Shown one piece after another: positions 11,029-22,319 of a stretch of DNA of 64,000 bases (positions are counted from its first letter, which is position 1; each line of letters opens with the position of its first letter). Under the pieces are notes generated by a model. It saw nothing but the letters and a program-made list of their open reading frames with translations. It searched no databases and was not told the DNA's origin. This DNA comes from Prionace glauca (taxonomy: Eukaryota; Chordata; Chondrichthyes; Carcharhiniformes; Carcharhinidae). Both the position numbers and the translations under genes were made by a program. Location of the stretch: positions 37,147,609-37,211,608 of the forward strand of contig CM075760.1 in the NCBI GenBank assembly GCA_037974335.1, in the 5' to 3' direction.

Positions 11029-11585
11029 AAAGGCTGCGTGTTTCTTGCATCAAACGTACCATAATCCGCGAAACAAGGAACAGTCTGAATTTACAGATGG
11101 GTGATCTTGAGTGGATGTGTGAGCAATTGAGATGGACAACAGGGAGTTACAAAATGCGATGTGAAAGCGGTAGAATTTAAGGCGTTTCAAATACTTCCAA
11201 TGATCAGTATCTGCCATGTGTCTGTTTAGAGAATATTCTTCAGAGCTTTATGCTGATTTCATACCTCTGACTTTTCCAAATATGACACAAGTTTATCCAG
11301 CTGAATAGTTTACTTATTTTACTCACTTCATAGTCTCGCTGTGTTTTACATTTAATAAAGAATTCATCAATCCACGCTGTGTCTGCTTGATTGAACCATT
11401 CTTTTCCAAGTGCCCTGCTATTTCTTCATTAATGATCGATTCCAGCATATTCCCAACCACAGATGTTAAGCTAACTGCCCTGTCGTTACCTGCCTTTGGT
11501 TGACCTCCTGTTTTAAACAGTGGCGTTACATTAGCTGTTTTCCAATCAGCACTTCCACAGCGTCCAGCAAATTTTGATAAAATAC

Positions 11586-11592
11586 AACGAAT
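11586..11592. repeat. Target-site duplication, left
   Basis: AACGAAT occurs here and again at 12048-12054, directly bordering the SINE at 11593-12047. This is the signature of its insertion. Confidence 0.7.
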
Positions 11593-12047
11593 TCCACAGG
11601 TGGAGGTCCACCTCGTGTCAAACGAGGGGCATTCACACGGCAGGTCGTGCCTGGGCTGCTCTTGGAAGTTCCAGGAGTGGCCTAGAACTTCGTGTCGGTG
11701 TGTGTGCTTGATCCTGGACCGGTAGATGGGCGCCGCAACAGCTCAGTGACTAGCACTGCTGGCTGTGCAGGCACATGGATTTGGGCCTGTGTCTGTGGGA
11801 GTTTGCGCATTCTCCCTGTGGTTGCGTGGGTTTCCTCCGGGCGCTCCGGTTTCCTCCCACACCCCAAAGATGTGCTCTCAGGCTAATCGGTTTTTACCAA
11901 ATTGACACTATTTCTTCCCTGAATCTGACTGAGTAGGGTTCCATTCATAGATATGCAGGGTAGAATAGGTGCAGGGTGATGTGGCGGCGCGGGCTCGTTG
12001 GGCCGAAGGGCCTGTTTCCCGTGCTGGATTGTTCTTTGTTCTTTGTT
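11593..12047 (+). mobile_element. Young SINE-like element, copy 1
   Basis: This 455-bp element begins TCCACAGGTGG and ends in a GTTCTTT repeat tail. The middle part has an A-box-like GCTCAGTGACTAGCACTG stretch and a 'gtttcctcc' block shared with many SINEs in the window. It is flanked by the 7-bp repeat AACGAAT. A closely similar copy lies in inverse orientation at 60668-61120. It has no coding capacity and the family name is not known to me. Confidence 0.8.
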
Positions 12048-12139
12048 AACGAATGTATTTGCTATTACTTCTGCCATTTCTTTTTGTACCCCGGGATGCA
12101 GTCCACATTGCAACGAGTCACACCGTGCAAACGACAGCA

Positions 12140-13782
12140 CTCTGATCTATGATACTAGGCCTTTCTCCCAACACATACACACACAAACACACTTGCTCAA
12201 AAATTGCCTTCTCCAGTCGAATGGTTATTGATGTGTGACACCAACTGTTCCTTTATTTCAAAGAAGAGTTAAAGAGTAACTTTCATCAAGCTTACTCCTC
12301 CAAACATGATTTACACATCTGCTCGATAATAAAACTTTAGATGACAGAGGTTTATGTGAGAAAATAAACAAATGAAATGCAGGATTGCAATTATTTCTCC
12401 CCAAAATAATAAAGTCCAATGTGAATTCCGTAGCTAAAATGTGTTTCACTTGCTGTCTGTAGATCGGAAAACAGGTTCATTGTATCACTTCTTAAGGGAA
12501 ATATAGCATATTAACCGCCGTTATCATTGGTCATTTCTGTGAAATCCATCCTGTGCTCGCTGAATGTGAGAGCAGGAGGATAAGATGTGCAAAACGGTCA
12601 AAGTGACTTCAGGTGTTTCCGATGTACATCTAATAAAAAGAATTAGGGAGTAGGAACGCAGTTTGATGATCACTCATGATCAAAATGAAGGGCAGAGTAG
12701 ACTCGGAAATACTGAATGTCCTACTCATACTTCTAATTTCTGTTTCCAAAACCCTCAGAAGGAAATAACTATTCTGATATCCGTGATCAAAATGGAATTG
12801 GGCAGAAATGAGAAGAAATGGTCTTTGAATTTGAGATTAGAACCCAGATCAATATCCCCCCTCACCTGCTGTTCTTGATGTAGACACGAAGGCAATGTTT
12901 GTGGGAGGTGAAGGTAACCATGGAATGAGCAAGCAGCAGTTTGGTTAGGGATACAATGAGATAATCCCCCTTGCCAATGGTGCAATATAGAGGTACCAAA
13001 CAGTGAGTGAATCTGTTTGTTCACCGGTCTGTAACTAAGGTGCTATTTCTAACTTAATTATTCCTCTGGAGACGTTCACCCAGAATAAATGTGGGACACA
13101 ATGAAACCACTGCAGAGCGCAGCTCTCAGCTTCATTTCACTTTCTGGGAGAGGATGCATGGACCAGCGAAAGGTCTCTTCTTCGCCATTTCTTATCCCAT
13201 TCTCGCCGCCGTTGGTGTTCCTGGTAGGTGAAAGATCCCAAATTATTCTCATGACGTGAAATGTATGGCGTTGCATAAACATGAACCTTTTTATTGTTGA
13301 ACATTTGGTTTTATCAGGGGCATTAAAGTCCACACTCGGAGATACGGTGTGATCTCAGACAGTTGTAGCATGTTACAATATTCTGGAAAGGCGAAATGTT
13401 GGAGGAATTGACAATCCGAAGAACGAGATTATAAAAAGAGAGACGCTGCCTGAATGGGGGCTGATAGGGCTGATGGAGGGATGGGATTAGTACGATGAAG
13501 AATAGTGACAGTAAATTTTCGGAGAATCTGAAATTTGATAGTTATCTCAGGGGATCACCTCAGTGACCAGAGCGCGGAATTAAAATTTGGACTGATTCCC
13601 CCTAACTTAAAAAACATTAATCCAGTTTTGAATGTCGTGTCATTGCCAAGACTTTACAATCACTGGAGCCTGAAGTTGGCAAAGTGAAGGATGGGGTCGT
13701 ATTCAGTAACTGATTGGAGAGCGCAGCGGCTGGTGTTTACATCCCTCTCAGTAACACCTCTCTCTGCCTCTTTCTATTTCAG
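12140..13782. other. Intergenic or 5' intron of the receptor gene
   Basis: No exon or RNA gene is recognised. The final bases form a pyrimidine-rich tract and AG that lead into the exon at 13783. The missing first exon of the receptor could lie here or further upstream, but I could not identify it. Confidence 0.45.
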
Positions 13783-14672
13783 CCAACTTGGTGACGATCG
13801 TAATCTTATCCCGAGGACGGTGCGGACTGTCAGGGTGCATCACCTACTACCTGATCGTGATAGCGTTGGCTGATTTCCTTGTCATCATCATTGCCGTCAT
13901 CCTCAACCGGATTGGCCGCATTTACTTTCAGAACAGCGTCCTGTCTACCACTCCCGCATGTACACTCACCAATCTGCTGGTCTATTTTACCCGGGATGCA
14001 TCTGTCTGGTTGACAGTGGTTTTTACCATCGACCGTTTTGTGGCCATCTGCTGCCAGAGCCTGAAGACCAGGTACTGCACCGAGAAAACAGCATTGCTGG
14101 TTATAGGAATAGTCTGTGTCCTGAGCTGTGTCAGGAATGTCCCTTTCTATTTCACTTTCCAGCCCTTGTACATCCTGGACGGGGTGCCCTGGTTCTGTGT
14201 TTTTAAGCCCAGTTATTACACGCTGTTCGCCTGGCAGGCATTTGACTGGTTGGATAACATCTTAACCCCATTTCTCCCGTTCCTCCTCATCCTGCTTCTT
14301 CATGCTCAAACCGTGAAACACATCTTAGTGGCCAGCAGAGCTCGCAGGAGACTCCGGGACACGGAGGGTCACGGGGACCCAGAGATGGCCAACCGCAAGA
14401 GGTCCATCATCCTGCTGTTCGCCATCGCCCTCAGCTTCCTCCTCCTCTGGGTCACCTATCTCATATACACCCTCTATGTGTGGATTACAGGTGAGGGCTA
14501 TCGCACCAGCCTGGATTTCAAAGACCCACGGTACATATTTCAGGAAACAGCAAACATGCTCCAGCTAGTCAGTTCCTGCAACAACGTCATCATCTACGCA
14601 GTCGCTCAGACCAAGTTCCGAGAGGACCTGAAGAAGGTTCTACTGAGCCCCGTCACCAAGCTCACTGGCTAA
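13783..14672 (+). CDS. GPR139/GPR142-like G-protein-coupled receptor, last exon
   Basis: A single large exon encodes from the end of membrane helix 1 (NLVTIVILSRG) to the stop, about 296 residues, in the manner of rhodopsin-class receptors of the GPR139/GPR142 type. Visible landmarks are LADF in helix 2, the helix 3 cysteine (PACTL), IDRFVAI in place of the DRY motif, the loop-2 cysteine (WFCVF), a basic intracellular loop 3, helix 6 FAIALSFLLLW without the usual CWxP, and NNVIIYAV plus TKFRED at the end of helix 7. It begins directly after a polypyrimidine tract and AG at 13781-13782 (phase 1), so the N-terminus and most of helix 1 lie on an upstream exon that I could not locate. The frame is open and unbroken. 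Ligand is unknown. The paralogue within the family cannot be fixed. Confidence 0.88.
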
Positions 14673-14814
14673 AACACACATCAGCACGTGTTTGGGTTTC
14701 ATCAATTTAGACCAATGTGTACTCCGTCTCCCTGAAATCAGACACTATTGGGCTTTAGATACAGGACTTAGGAGATGTAAGCGCCATAATACAGTTCTCA
14801 CAGTTCTCACTTTT

Positions 14815-15260
14815 CAAGTGTTCATCTAAATGCTTCTTAAATGTGAATATTCTTTCCCCTGCCATACTTTCGGCTGCGAGTTCCCGATTCCCACCGCCAT
14901 CTAGGTTAACGAGTTTTTTTTTGCAAGTCCCATTTCAATATCATGTTCCTATCCTTAGATCTATGCCCCTGGTTATTGACAAATTTATTAAGCGGAATGG
15001 TTATTCTCATCTGGATGATCTATATCCCTCATAGTTTGGTACAAATCAGTGCGTTTCCCCTCATCCTTCTCCACATTAAGGTAAATAGCCCCAGCCTATC
15101 CAGCCTCTTTTCATCGCTGCAAACTTCATCGCAGGCTGCATCCCGTTCAATTCACTTAATATCCTTTCTAATACAACAACATCTGTATGTGTAGCGAACT
15201 GAACCCTCGAATGCGTACTGAATCGAAACTATTCTCCTTGTTAAAGTAGTTTGGCACCAA
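14815..15260 (-). mobile_element. Degenerate CR1 3' fragment
   Basis: The + strand text ('ctatgcccctggttattga', 'ccagcctatccagcctctt') is the antisense of the C-terminal coding part of CR1 elements. It is old and frame-broken. It starts 140 bp after the receptor stop and may lie in its 3' untranslated region. Confidence 0.7.
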
Positions 15261-15639
15261 TATCATGCGAATGAATCTGCACATGGTTCACTAACCGTGG
15301 CATAATGGGAGTTTTATACAGCACCAGCATAACTCCTGAGCTCGTCTCATCAATGCTTCTGCTAATAAAGGCAAGTACACCATGTGAACTCTTAACTACA
15401 TCATCTGTCCTGCGCTTTGCATCCTATCACTGTCTTTCACTATTTGTGTTTGTTCTCAGCCTGTTGCCCCTGTGACATTTCCAGTTCGGAAGCAAAACCA
15501 CAAATTCCACTGAGGCTGACAGAATTGCTTTCCACCAGGAAGCAATTCAGGATTGCTTACAAAGACATTATTTGTTAATATATCGAAACCAGCCTGCGAA
15601 CCTGCAAGGGCTGAACGCACCAAAATGGTAGGGCATTTA

Positions 15640-16305
15640 GGAAAATTACAAAACATCGAGATCTAGGGGTACAAGGTCAGAGCTCATTGAAAGTAGAGTT
15701 ACAGGTGGACATGATGGTGAAGAAGGCATTCGACATGCTTCGTTTCATTGGTGTGAACATTGAATGCAGGGGTTGTACTAGACATTGGAATACTGTGTAC
15801 AGCCCTGGTCACTGTAGTATAGAAAGGATATTATTAAACAAGAAAGAGTGCAGAAAAGATTTACGAATGTGCTCACGGGACTTGATGGTTTGAGTTATAA
15901 GGAGTGGTTGGATAGATTGGTTATTTTCTGGAGCGCAGGAGGCTGAGGGATTATCTTATAGAGGTTCATGTAATAATATGGGGCATAGTTCAGTTTAGAT
16001 AGTGCATATCTTTTCCCAACTGCATTGGTGTCTAAATCTAGAGGGCATAGGTTTAACCTGAGTAGGGAAAGATTTAAAAGAGTCCAGAGGCACTTGTTTT
16101 TCGCACAAAGGGTCGTGAGTGTCTGGAACAAGTTGCCAGAGCTAGTGGTACAGGCGGCTATAATTTTGTCTTAAAAAAAACGCCAGCTATCGAGGAATAT
16201 GGGTCAAACTCAGGCAATAGGTACCATTTTAGTTGTTTAAAAAGGGAGGCATAGATATGTCGGGCCGAATGGCCTGTTTCAATGCTGTAAAACTCTGTGA
16301 GTGAT
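15640..16305 (+). mobile_element. Degenerate CR1 3' fragment
   Basis: Sense-orientation CR1 text: DMMVKKAFDMLRFIG, then TVYSPGHCS and the YKEWLDRL-like segment, and an end with 'gggccgaatggcctgtttc'. Several frame breaks are present. Confidence 0.75.
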
Positions 16306-17320
16306 TGACTCTGTTTCATCTTCCTGATTCTCCCAGATACTGATTACAGATGAGTCAGCCTCTGATTTAAATGGATGAAGGAGATATCATTATGCTGGGT
16401 TGTAAAATGCGATTGGCTGAGTAACTTGTCAGGAATTATGATTGCTGTATGTTTGCTGAACTTAACTGATTTTTAAACTAATATGAGGCGGGAATGATCG
16501 ATAAGAAAATCTATAATTGATCTGTTATTGATTGTACACGTTAGATTCATTGGAAAGTCCTGCGCTCTGTTCCAGAGCCACTTAACCCTTTCTGTCATCT
16601 CCCAGAAGCTGTTTGTTGTGTTTTTGTTTTAAATAAATATTACGTCTTTATACAGAGATATCTGCCTCGTGAGTTTATATTCTCTGTAGTTAAAGACAGC
16701 ATTGGTCACCTCAAATTATCCCATAACACTAGCCATAATTTGGAAATGTGTAATTTATTATGTTCTTATGTGAAATACGCCTCAATCTCTTGGTTTCACC
16801 TGATGGTTTGCACCTCTGTTCTGCCTGTGTTCTGTATCTAGCTTGTGGTATGCCTGACTTGTAAGTATTGCATCAGACGATGTATAGAGAAACTCACTCT
16901 GTTAACCCACGCTGTGCGACTCTGATAGTGTTTTTAAGGGGCAGGGAAAGGAAACTATTTCCTCCCAAACACGAACCCCCATTGGTCGCGGATGAAGCAG
17001 AACCTTTACTGTTTAGAATTACCTGAAACTCGGTCAGTGACAGATCAGTTTATGAGTGAAATCATCGGTGTCTCCGCCTTCTTCACTCATTCTGTCTCTG
17101 GATTTTATCGAAGACAGGCAGAGATGAAGGTGTATTGGCCACGGGGTGGCGCAGTGGCTCTTTCACTGAACGGCCTTGAGTTCAACCACATCCCAGACAT
17201 GACCGGGGGAACATTCCTGTCTGGGAAAAGGGGGAAACCCTATAATAGGGAAAATGGGGTGGAGGTGATGGGTTCGGAGAACAGAATGAAGCCAAGCCAG
17301 AGATGGTTAAAGTTTAATTC
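16305..17320. other. Region downstream of the IgM membrane poly(A) site
   Basis: A SINE-like remnant may lie at about 17140-17215 ('ggtggcgcagtggctc'). No other feature is supported. Confidence 0.4.
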
Positions 17321-17324
17321 AATA

Positions 17325-17330
17325 TTTATT
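17325..17330 (-). terminator. Candidate poly(A) signal for membrane IgM mRNA
   Basis: AATAAA on the minus strand, about 450 bases after the membrane-form stop at 17782. It is the first perfect hexamer downstream of that stop. Confidence 0.5.
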
Positions 17331-17781
17331 TCAAAAATTCAGAGAATATTTTACAGCAAAATTATTTTTTTAAGACACGGAAGTGAACACAGCGATCGAG
17401 CTTTACATTGAGAACAGAACACATGCACAGAGAATCCGTCAATATTTGTACATCTGTTCCATACACCAGAAAGGGAAAACAGGACATTAATAGAATGAGG
17501 AATTAACAAAGGTGAATAAGGAATTAGAAACGTTTCTTATTTATCCATGAAATTTAAATACGGGAAAACTATTAATCACAATTAAATTTATAAGAAAAAG
17601 GTGTCGTATATTTCACACTGAAAATTGAAATAAGGTCTATGATTGCTTCAGTTTCAGATTCAGAATGATAAACTGTAAGAATTTTACTGATAGAGTCACC
17701 AAGAGGAGATATTGTACATGAGCCACACAGAGATCTTGATAATCAGCTGAGGGGAATCTGCAGCGTCCAAAATTCAACCCA

Positions 17782-17790
17782 TCATTTGAT
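17782..17790 (-). CDS. IgM membrane exon 2 (TM2), coding part
   Basis: After a TTTTACAG acceptor (AG at 17792-17791) the exon begins ATC AAA TGA, adding Ile-Lys and the stop. Joined in phase to TM1 (ending Val-Lys), it gives a very short cytoplasmic tail ending KIK, where mammalian IgM has KVK. The remainder of the exon is 3' untranslated region. Confidence 0.85.
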   Translation of the reverse strand: MK

Positions 17791-17930
17791 CTGTAAAATA
17801 AAGATACAATATTGAAGCAGATGTTTATGATGTGGGACATTAATGTTAGAGTTTTTAATCAGTGAAACATTGAGAGATTTTTCAAATCCATTCTGTCAGT
17901 TTGCAATGTGAGTGAATTGAATCATCTCAC

Positions 17931-18058
17931 CTTCACCAGAGTGACGGCAGTGCTGTAGAAAATGCTCAGGAAGAACAGGACGATGAATGTGGAAGCGGTT
18001 GTCCAGATGTTGCTGTTATCATCCTCATTGTCTTCAATCCAGATGCGGTCGGTGAGGT
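17931..18058 (-). CDS. IgM membrane exon 1 (TM1)
   Basis: This 128-base exon is bounded by CCCCTAG and GTGAGA. It encodes an acidic extracellular connector ([11 protein letters not shown]) and then the membrane helix [20 protein letters not shown]. That helix contains the polar FYST segment conserved in B-cell-receptor heavy chains, which contacts Ig-alpha/Ig-beta. It joins in phase 1 to the internal donor inside CH4 at 21526, replacing the secretory tail. It lies 3.4 kb downstream of CH4 in the minus-strand gene. Confidence 0.95.
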
Positions 18059-18459
18059 CTAGGGGCGGAGACCAGAAATTGAAATTAAATTACTTTATTT
18101 ATCCAGGGATTTTTTTTCTTTTCCCTGTTCTCCTTCATAAACTGTTAATGTATTCTCTGTATATTTTTCAATGTCTATCTACTCTTAATTCAGGACATCC
18201 AGTAACCGATCTCCGTAACTATGTTCACACTTGATCGTTATGTACCTTCCTTGGACAGTCCATGCCAGAAAGCACTGAAGCTGTTTTCTTGAGTATCAGT
18301 TCATTTTTGATCAATTTGGCAGTATCCCTCATTGAAGAATATTATGACTGATATGGAGGAACGTTCACTGATCAATTATTGTTTCCAAAGATGGTGACTG
18401 ACATGTAAACTGTGACAGTTGCTGTTTAAGAGCCGGGATATAATTTCTGATCTCTTATT

Positions 18460-19272
18460 TATGGTTGAAATTGTGAGGTGGTCCACTTTGGTAGGAAGAA
18501 TGGTAGGAAGAAATATTACTTACGGGGCGAAAAACTGCAGCAGGCGACGGTGCAGAGGGACCTTGTGCATGAGTCGCAAAAATCCAGCTTGCAGGTGCAG
18601 CAGGTGGTCAGGAAGGCTAATGGGATGCTGGCATTCATAGCGAAGGGGATTGAATATAAAAGTAGGGAGGTCTTGCTGCAACTGTATAGGGCATTGGTGA
18701 GGCCGCAGCTGGAGGACTGTGTGCAGTTTTGGGCGCCGCACCTGCGCAAAGATATTTTGGCCTTGGAGGGAGTGCAGAGAAGGTTTACTAGGCTGATACC
18801 GGAGTTGAGGGGGTTGAGCTATGAGGAGAGGCTGAATAAACTAGGCTTGTACTCGTTAGAGTTTAGAAGAATGAGGGGAGATCTCATTGAGACGTATAAG
18901 ATGATGAATGGGATGGTTAGGATAGAGGTGGAAAGACTCTTCCCGCTCAAAAAAGACAGTAGGACTAGGGGGCACAGCCTCAAGAGAAAAGGGGGGCGGT
19001 TTAGAACGGAGTTGAGGAGGAACTTCTTCACTCAAAGGGTGGTGAATCTCTGGAATTCTCTGCCCGTTGAAGTGGTGGAGGCTGCCTCGCTAAATATTTT
19101 TAAGACGCGGGTTGATGGGTTTTTGATAATAGAGGGGATTAAGGGTTATGGGGAGAGGGCGGGAATGTGAAACTGAGCAGCGACAGATCAGCCATGATCT
19201 TATTGAATGGCGGGGCAGGCTCGAAGGGCTAGATGGCCCACTCCTGCTCCTATTTCTTATGTTCTTATGTTG
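18460..19272 (+). mobile_element. 5'-truncated CR1 LINE in the CH4-TM1 intron
   Basis: A 230-codon open frame (18478-19170) covers the C-terminal third of a CR1 ORF2 in the same subfamily as the copies at 48.6 and 52.1 kb, with VHFGRKNGRK, QVVRKANGMLAFIA and RRFTRLIPELRG. It starts abruptly inside the coding region (5' truncation) and ends with the subfamily's tail 'tcctatttcttatgttctta'. It is oriented opposite to IgM transcription. It looks young, with only small differences from the other copies. Confidence 0.93.
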
Positions 19273-19399
19273 TTATGTAAGTAGATCACTAGCTTAATTC
19301 AGTTTTTCCACGTGTTTTTGGTGCAATGTACATTGGGCGTGTTGTCGGTAGATATGTCCATTAAAATTCATGTTTAAATTTTACTTTCATCATTTACCT

Positions 19400-20340
19400 T
19401 ATTTAAAATTTTACATTTGTGTGCGTGTGCATGATCATCTCGTGCTCTGCATTAATCTTTGGCTCTGAGTTAATACATGTGCAAGAGCGTTAATGTACGC
19501 ATTCATTTCCCTGTATTTGTTGATTTGTGTAGTTGTGTGTCTACATCTGAGAGTATATTTCATTTTTTTCTGGTATTGTGTGTGAATGACTCTATTATTG
19601 TGTTAAGTCCATGTATAATTATTAATGCCACTCTTAATCGGTGCACATGTGCCTCTATCTATTACTATGTCTTAATTTCTGTCATTCTAGTAATGTTTGT
19701 TTCCCTTTCTGTGTGCGTCTGTTTTCCCATTTGTCTGTGCGTACCTGTTAACATGTATGTATGTATATACGTGTTGATAGTTCTTCATAACGATATCTTG
19801 ATTCGTGTTTGTGTTTCGATATGTAGTAATGTGTGCTATGGTATTCTGTTCTGTATGAGCATGTTAATGTTTGTGTCCACATGTTTGCGTGCCAATGTTT
19901 TGCTGTCCATTCATCTATATGCAGCCTGCTTATTTGTTTATATGCATTTCCATGTATATCTGTTAATGTGCATAACATTGTCTGTGTCTTTATGTATATC
20001 CCTGTCAGCGTGAATGTGTGCTAATATATATACTTACTTGAGTATATGTATGTGTTTGTGCATTTATGTGGGTCTACATGCACATGTATCTATCTGTCGA
20101 TGCTTGTATGTGTTTGTGTCTGGGTCTGTGTACCGATACAGAGAAGTGTATGAACTTGTGTGTTTTATGTGTATTTATGTGAGTGCTTTTGGAAATATTT
20201 GATTGTGTGCATATGTTGTTGTTTTAGTGCCTGTTTGTACAAGTTTGAATCGTGTGTGTGTGTGTGTATGTACGGCTACACCTGTATTTCTAATTGTGAT
20301 AGTTTTGTGTAGTATTGTCAGTGTGTATATGTTTTAACTG
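19400..20340. repeat. TG-rich low-complexity DNA in the CH4-TM1 intron
   Basis: The + strand is rich in TGTGT, TATGT and TGTCT without a fixed period, including a (GT)n run near 20252. Long open frames here come from this bias and encode no recognisable protein. Confidence 0.8.
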
Positions 20341-21422
20341 TTGCTTCAAGTTTTACCGGCAATTGTTAACTGAACGTGATCCAAACAATCCGAATAATGG
20401 AGCACATTTTCAGGCTTTGCTGTTTAAATGTCTTTTATGTGAGTAGCACGGTGATATCAGGAGAGTGAATGAAATAATTCATTGATGTATCTCAGAATCA
20501 TCAGGGACAGAACAGTGACAACTGGGGAGGATTCTATTACTTGTTTAAATTTGTATTATGGGAAATCAATGTCAGCACATGATTAACAGGAACAAGCGTG
20601 TTGAAACATTTTTGAATTATGTTGCATAAATATATATGCATATGTTAGTTTATGTGTATTATATACTTCAATGATACTTTGATAATGAGAATGATACTTC
20701 AAAATCTGGAGCAAAAAAAGAACGGAAGCTAATTTATACTGATGACAACTGACTCCTGATTAGAGAGCCGTTCCCTTCCAAACACGCGACTTAGGGAGAG
20801 GGAGGGCAGTGAGCTCATAGTTTCCCTCTCTCTACCCTGTGATGCAATGCCCCTGATGGTTCTAACCACTGAGGGGGTGGAGATGCAGTGGACTAAATAA
20901 TGACATTCCTCCTCTTTTCATTGAGGAAGTTGTGGTATATGGATTACTTATTGATCCTCCCCTCTCTTTGTTGGGTGAGTAGGAATCCAGGATGTTAACA
21001 ATTTCACTCTCCCTCAATCTGATGGGGGATTATTTCTCTATGTTTAGGTGTGACCCTTACTTCTGTTCAGTGGGTGTGATGCAGCAGCTTAAAGCTGACA
21101 TGAAAGGGTAAAGGCATGGACAATGAGAGAAACAGGAACACTGAGATCTAAATATTGAGAATGATTGACGCAAATGTTGAAATTGTCGGATTTTTCCTCA
21201 GGGAGGAAAGTCGGTGAAGACATTTTGGAGAATCCTGTAATAAATGTGCTCTACTCTGTCTCTAAGACAGGATGGATCTGAGCTGGGCGCATTGGTTCAA
21301 CAAGACTTCGGTCTGAGGCCTGAAAATACCTGACTCAAGCCAAAAAATATCTACTGGAAGGAAAACTGAAAAGCAATCAATGAAGCGATTGGGTATTTCA
21401 TTTATCGTTAGAGGAAAATGAT

Positions 21423-21437
21423 TTTATTCTTTTTATT
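21423..21437 (-). terminator. Poly(A) signals of secreted IgM
   Basis: Two AATAAA hexamers on the minus strand (21432-21437 and 21423-21428) lie 28-42 bases past the secretory stop codon. Their use would give the secreted form. Skipping them in favour of the CH4 internal donor gives the membrane form. Confidence 0.75.
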
Positions 21438-21464
21438 GTAGTTTTTAATGTAACTGAGTGACTC

Positions 21465-21856
21465 TCATTGACATGAATTAACAGTGTCCATCAGTGCAAG
21501 GGAAATGTTCACAAAACTGGGTTTACCGCTGGATTTGTCAACTGTTCTGTTGATGATCTTCAAGGGGATGGCTTCATGTCCCACCACACAGGAGTAAGAA
21601 GCGCCGCTGGACCATTCCTCTGCTGCAATGGATAACAGGCTGTACATGAAGAAGGAGCTATTGCCGTTCTCCGCCACCACCTCGGTGTTCCTGTAGTTCC
21701 CGGGATTCACCGGCTTGTCGTTGACGGTCCATTTGACGAAGATCTCTCGGGGGGAGAAACCTCTCACTAAGCAGCTGAGGGAGACGAAACTCTGAGCGGA
21801 GACTTGTTCTGCCGAGGGCAGGAGGACAGAGACGACCGGTTCCCGCGGATTTGGAT
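21465..21856 (-). CDS. IgM CH4 exon with secretory tail
   Basis: This 392-base exon follows TCTGCAG and encodes the fourth constant domain (about 109 residues: [14 protein letters not shown], first Cys in SLSCLVRGF, Trp in KWTVND, second Cys in YSCVVGHEA). After it comes the secretory tail [20 protein letters not shown] plus Gln and stop. The tail has an N-glycosylation site (NIS) and the penultimate Cys that allows IgM polymerisation and J-chain bonding. An internal donor, SSG|GTAAAC with GT at 21526-21525, is in phase with TM1 and splits secreted from membrane forms. No lesion is seen. Confidence 0.97.
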
Positions 21857-22319
21857 CTGCAGAAAATGTACAATAAATATCAATAAACTGGAGAATCCTG
21901 GAGACAATGGAACCACTGGTTAAATCTCAGGAAAATGTGCTTCGCTTTTGATTTTAAATGTTTCCATTTTTGACTTCCGGTTTGGAGGAGAGGTGAACAC
22001 AATTGTTTTCTCAAGTAACTCAGGGGGCTTGACTGGGAAGTTTCAGAAATTTTACAGCACAGAATCAGGCCATTCGGCCGAACTGATCCACTTTTCTTAT
22101 TGGTTTCCTAGTTTTGATGCACCACATCAGACTCCCCCCTTCTTCTTCGATATAAACCCAGTAACGTCGCCTTCAGATCACTTTTCATTCATCAACACAT
22201 CAAACTCCCCATAAAAATATCGATCGGCCCATAGCCGCTTCGTTGTAGTTTTTTTTTCATTCAGGGGAGACCATTAATGCACTGAATATTAACATGTACA
22301 CTTCCACTGGAGATAGCCA

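Larger units (their letters stand above)
11385..12140 (-). mobile_element. CR1 reverse-transcriptase fragment split by a SINE
   Basis: The minus strand encodes part of a CR1 reverse transcriptase: KEMAEVIA at 12060-12100, then, after the SINE at 11593-12047, DWKTANVTPLFK-like and VSLTSVVGNMLE text at 11385-11590. Frames are damaged. The SINE is the younger insertion, as it is flanked by a short direct repeat. Confidence 0.8.

Noticed and set aside
10578-11180. Open frame of 200 codons on the plus strand
   Set aside because: It runs through a CR1 fragment and across a tRNA-Thr gene on the other strand, so it is not a plausible gene.
19477-20013. Open frame of 178 codons on the plus strand
   Set aside because: Cys-, Val- and Tyr-rich text from TG-rich low-complexity intron DNA. 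No family resemblance.
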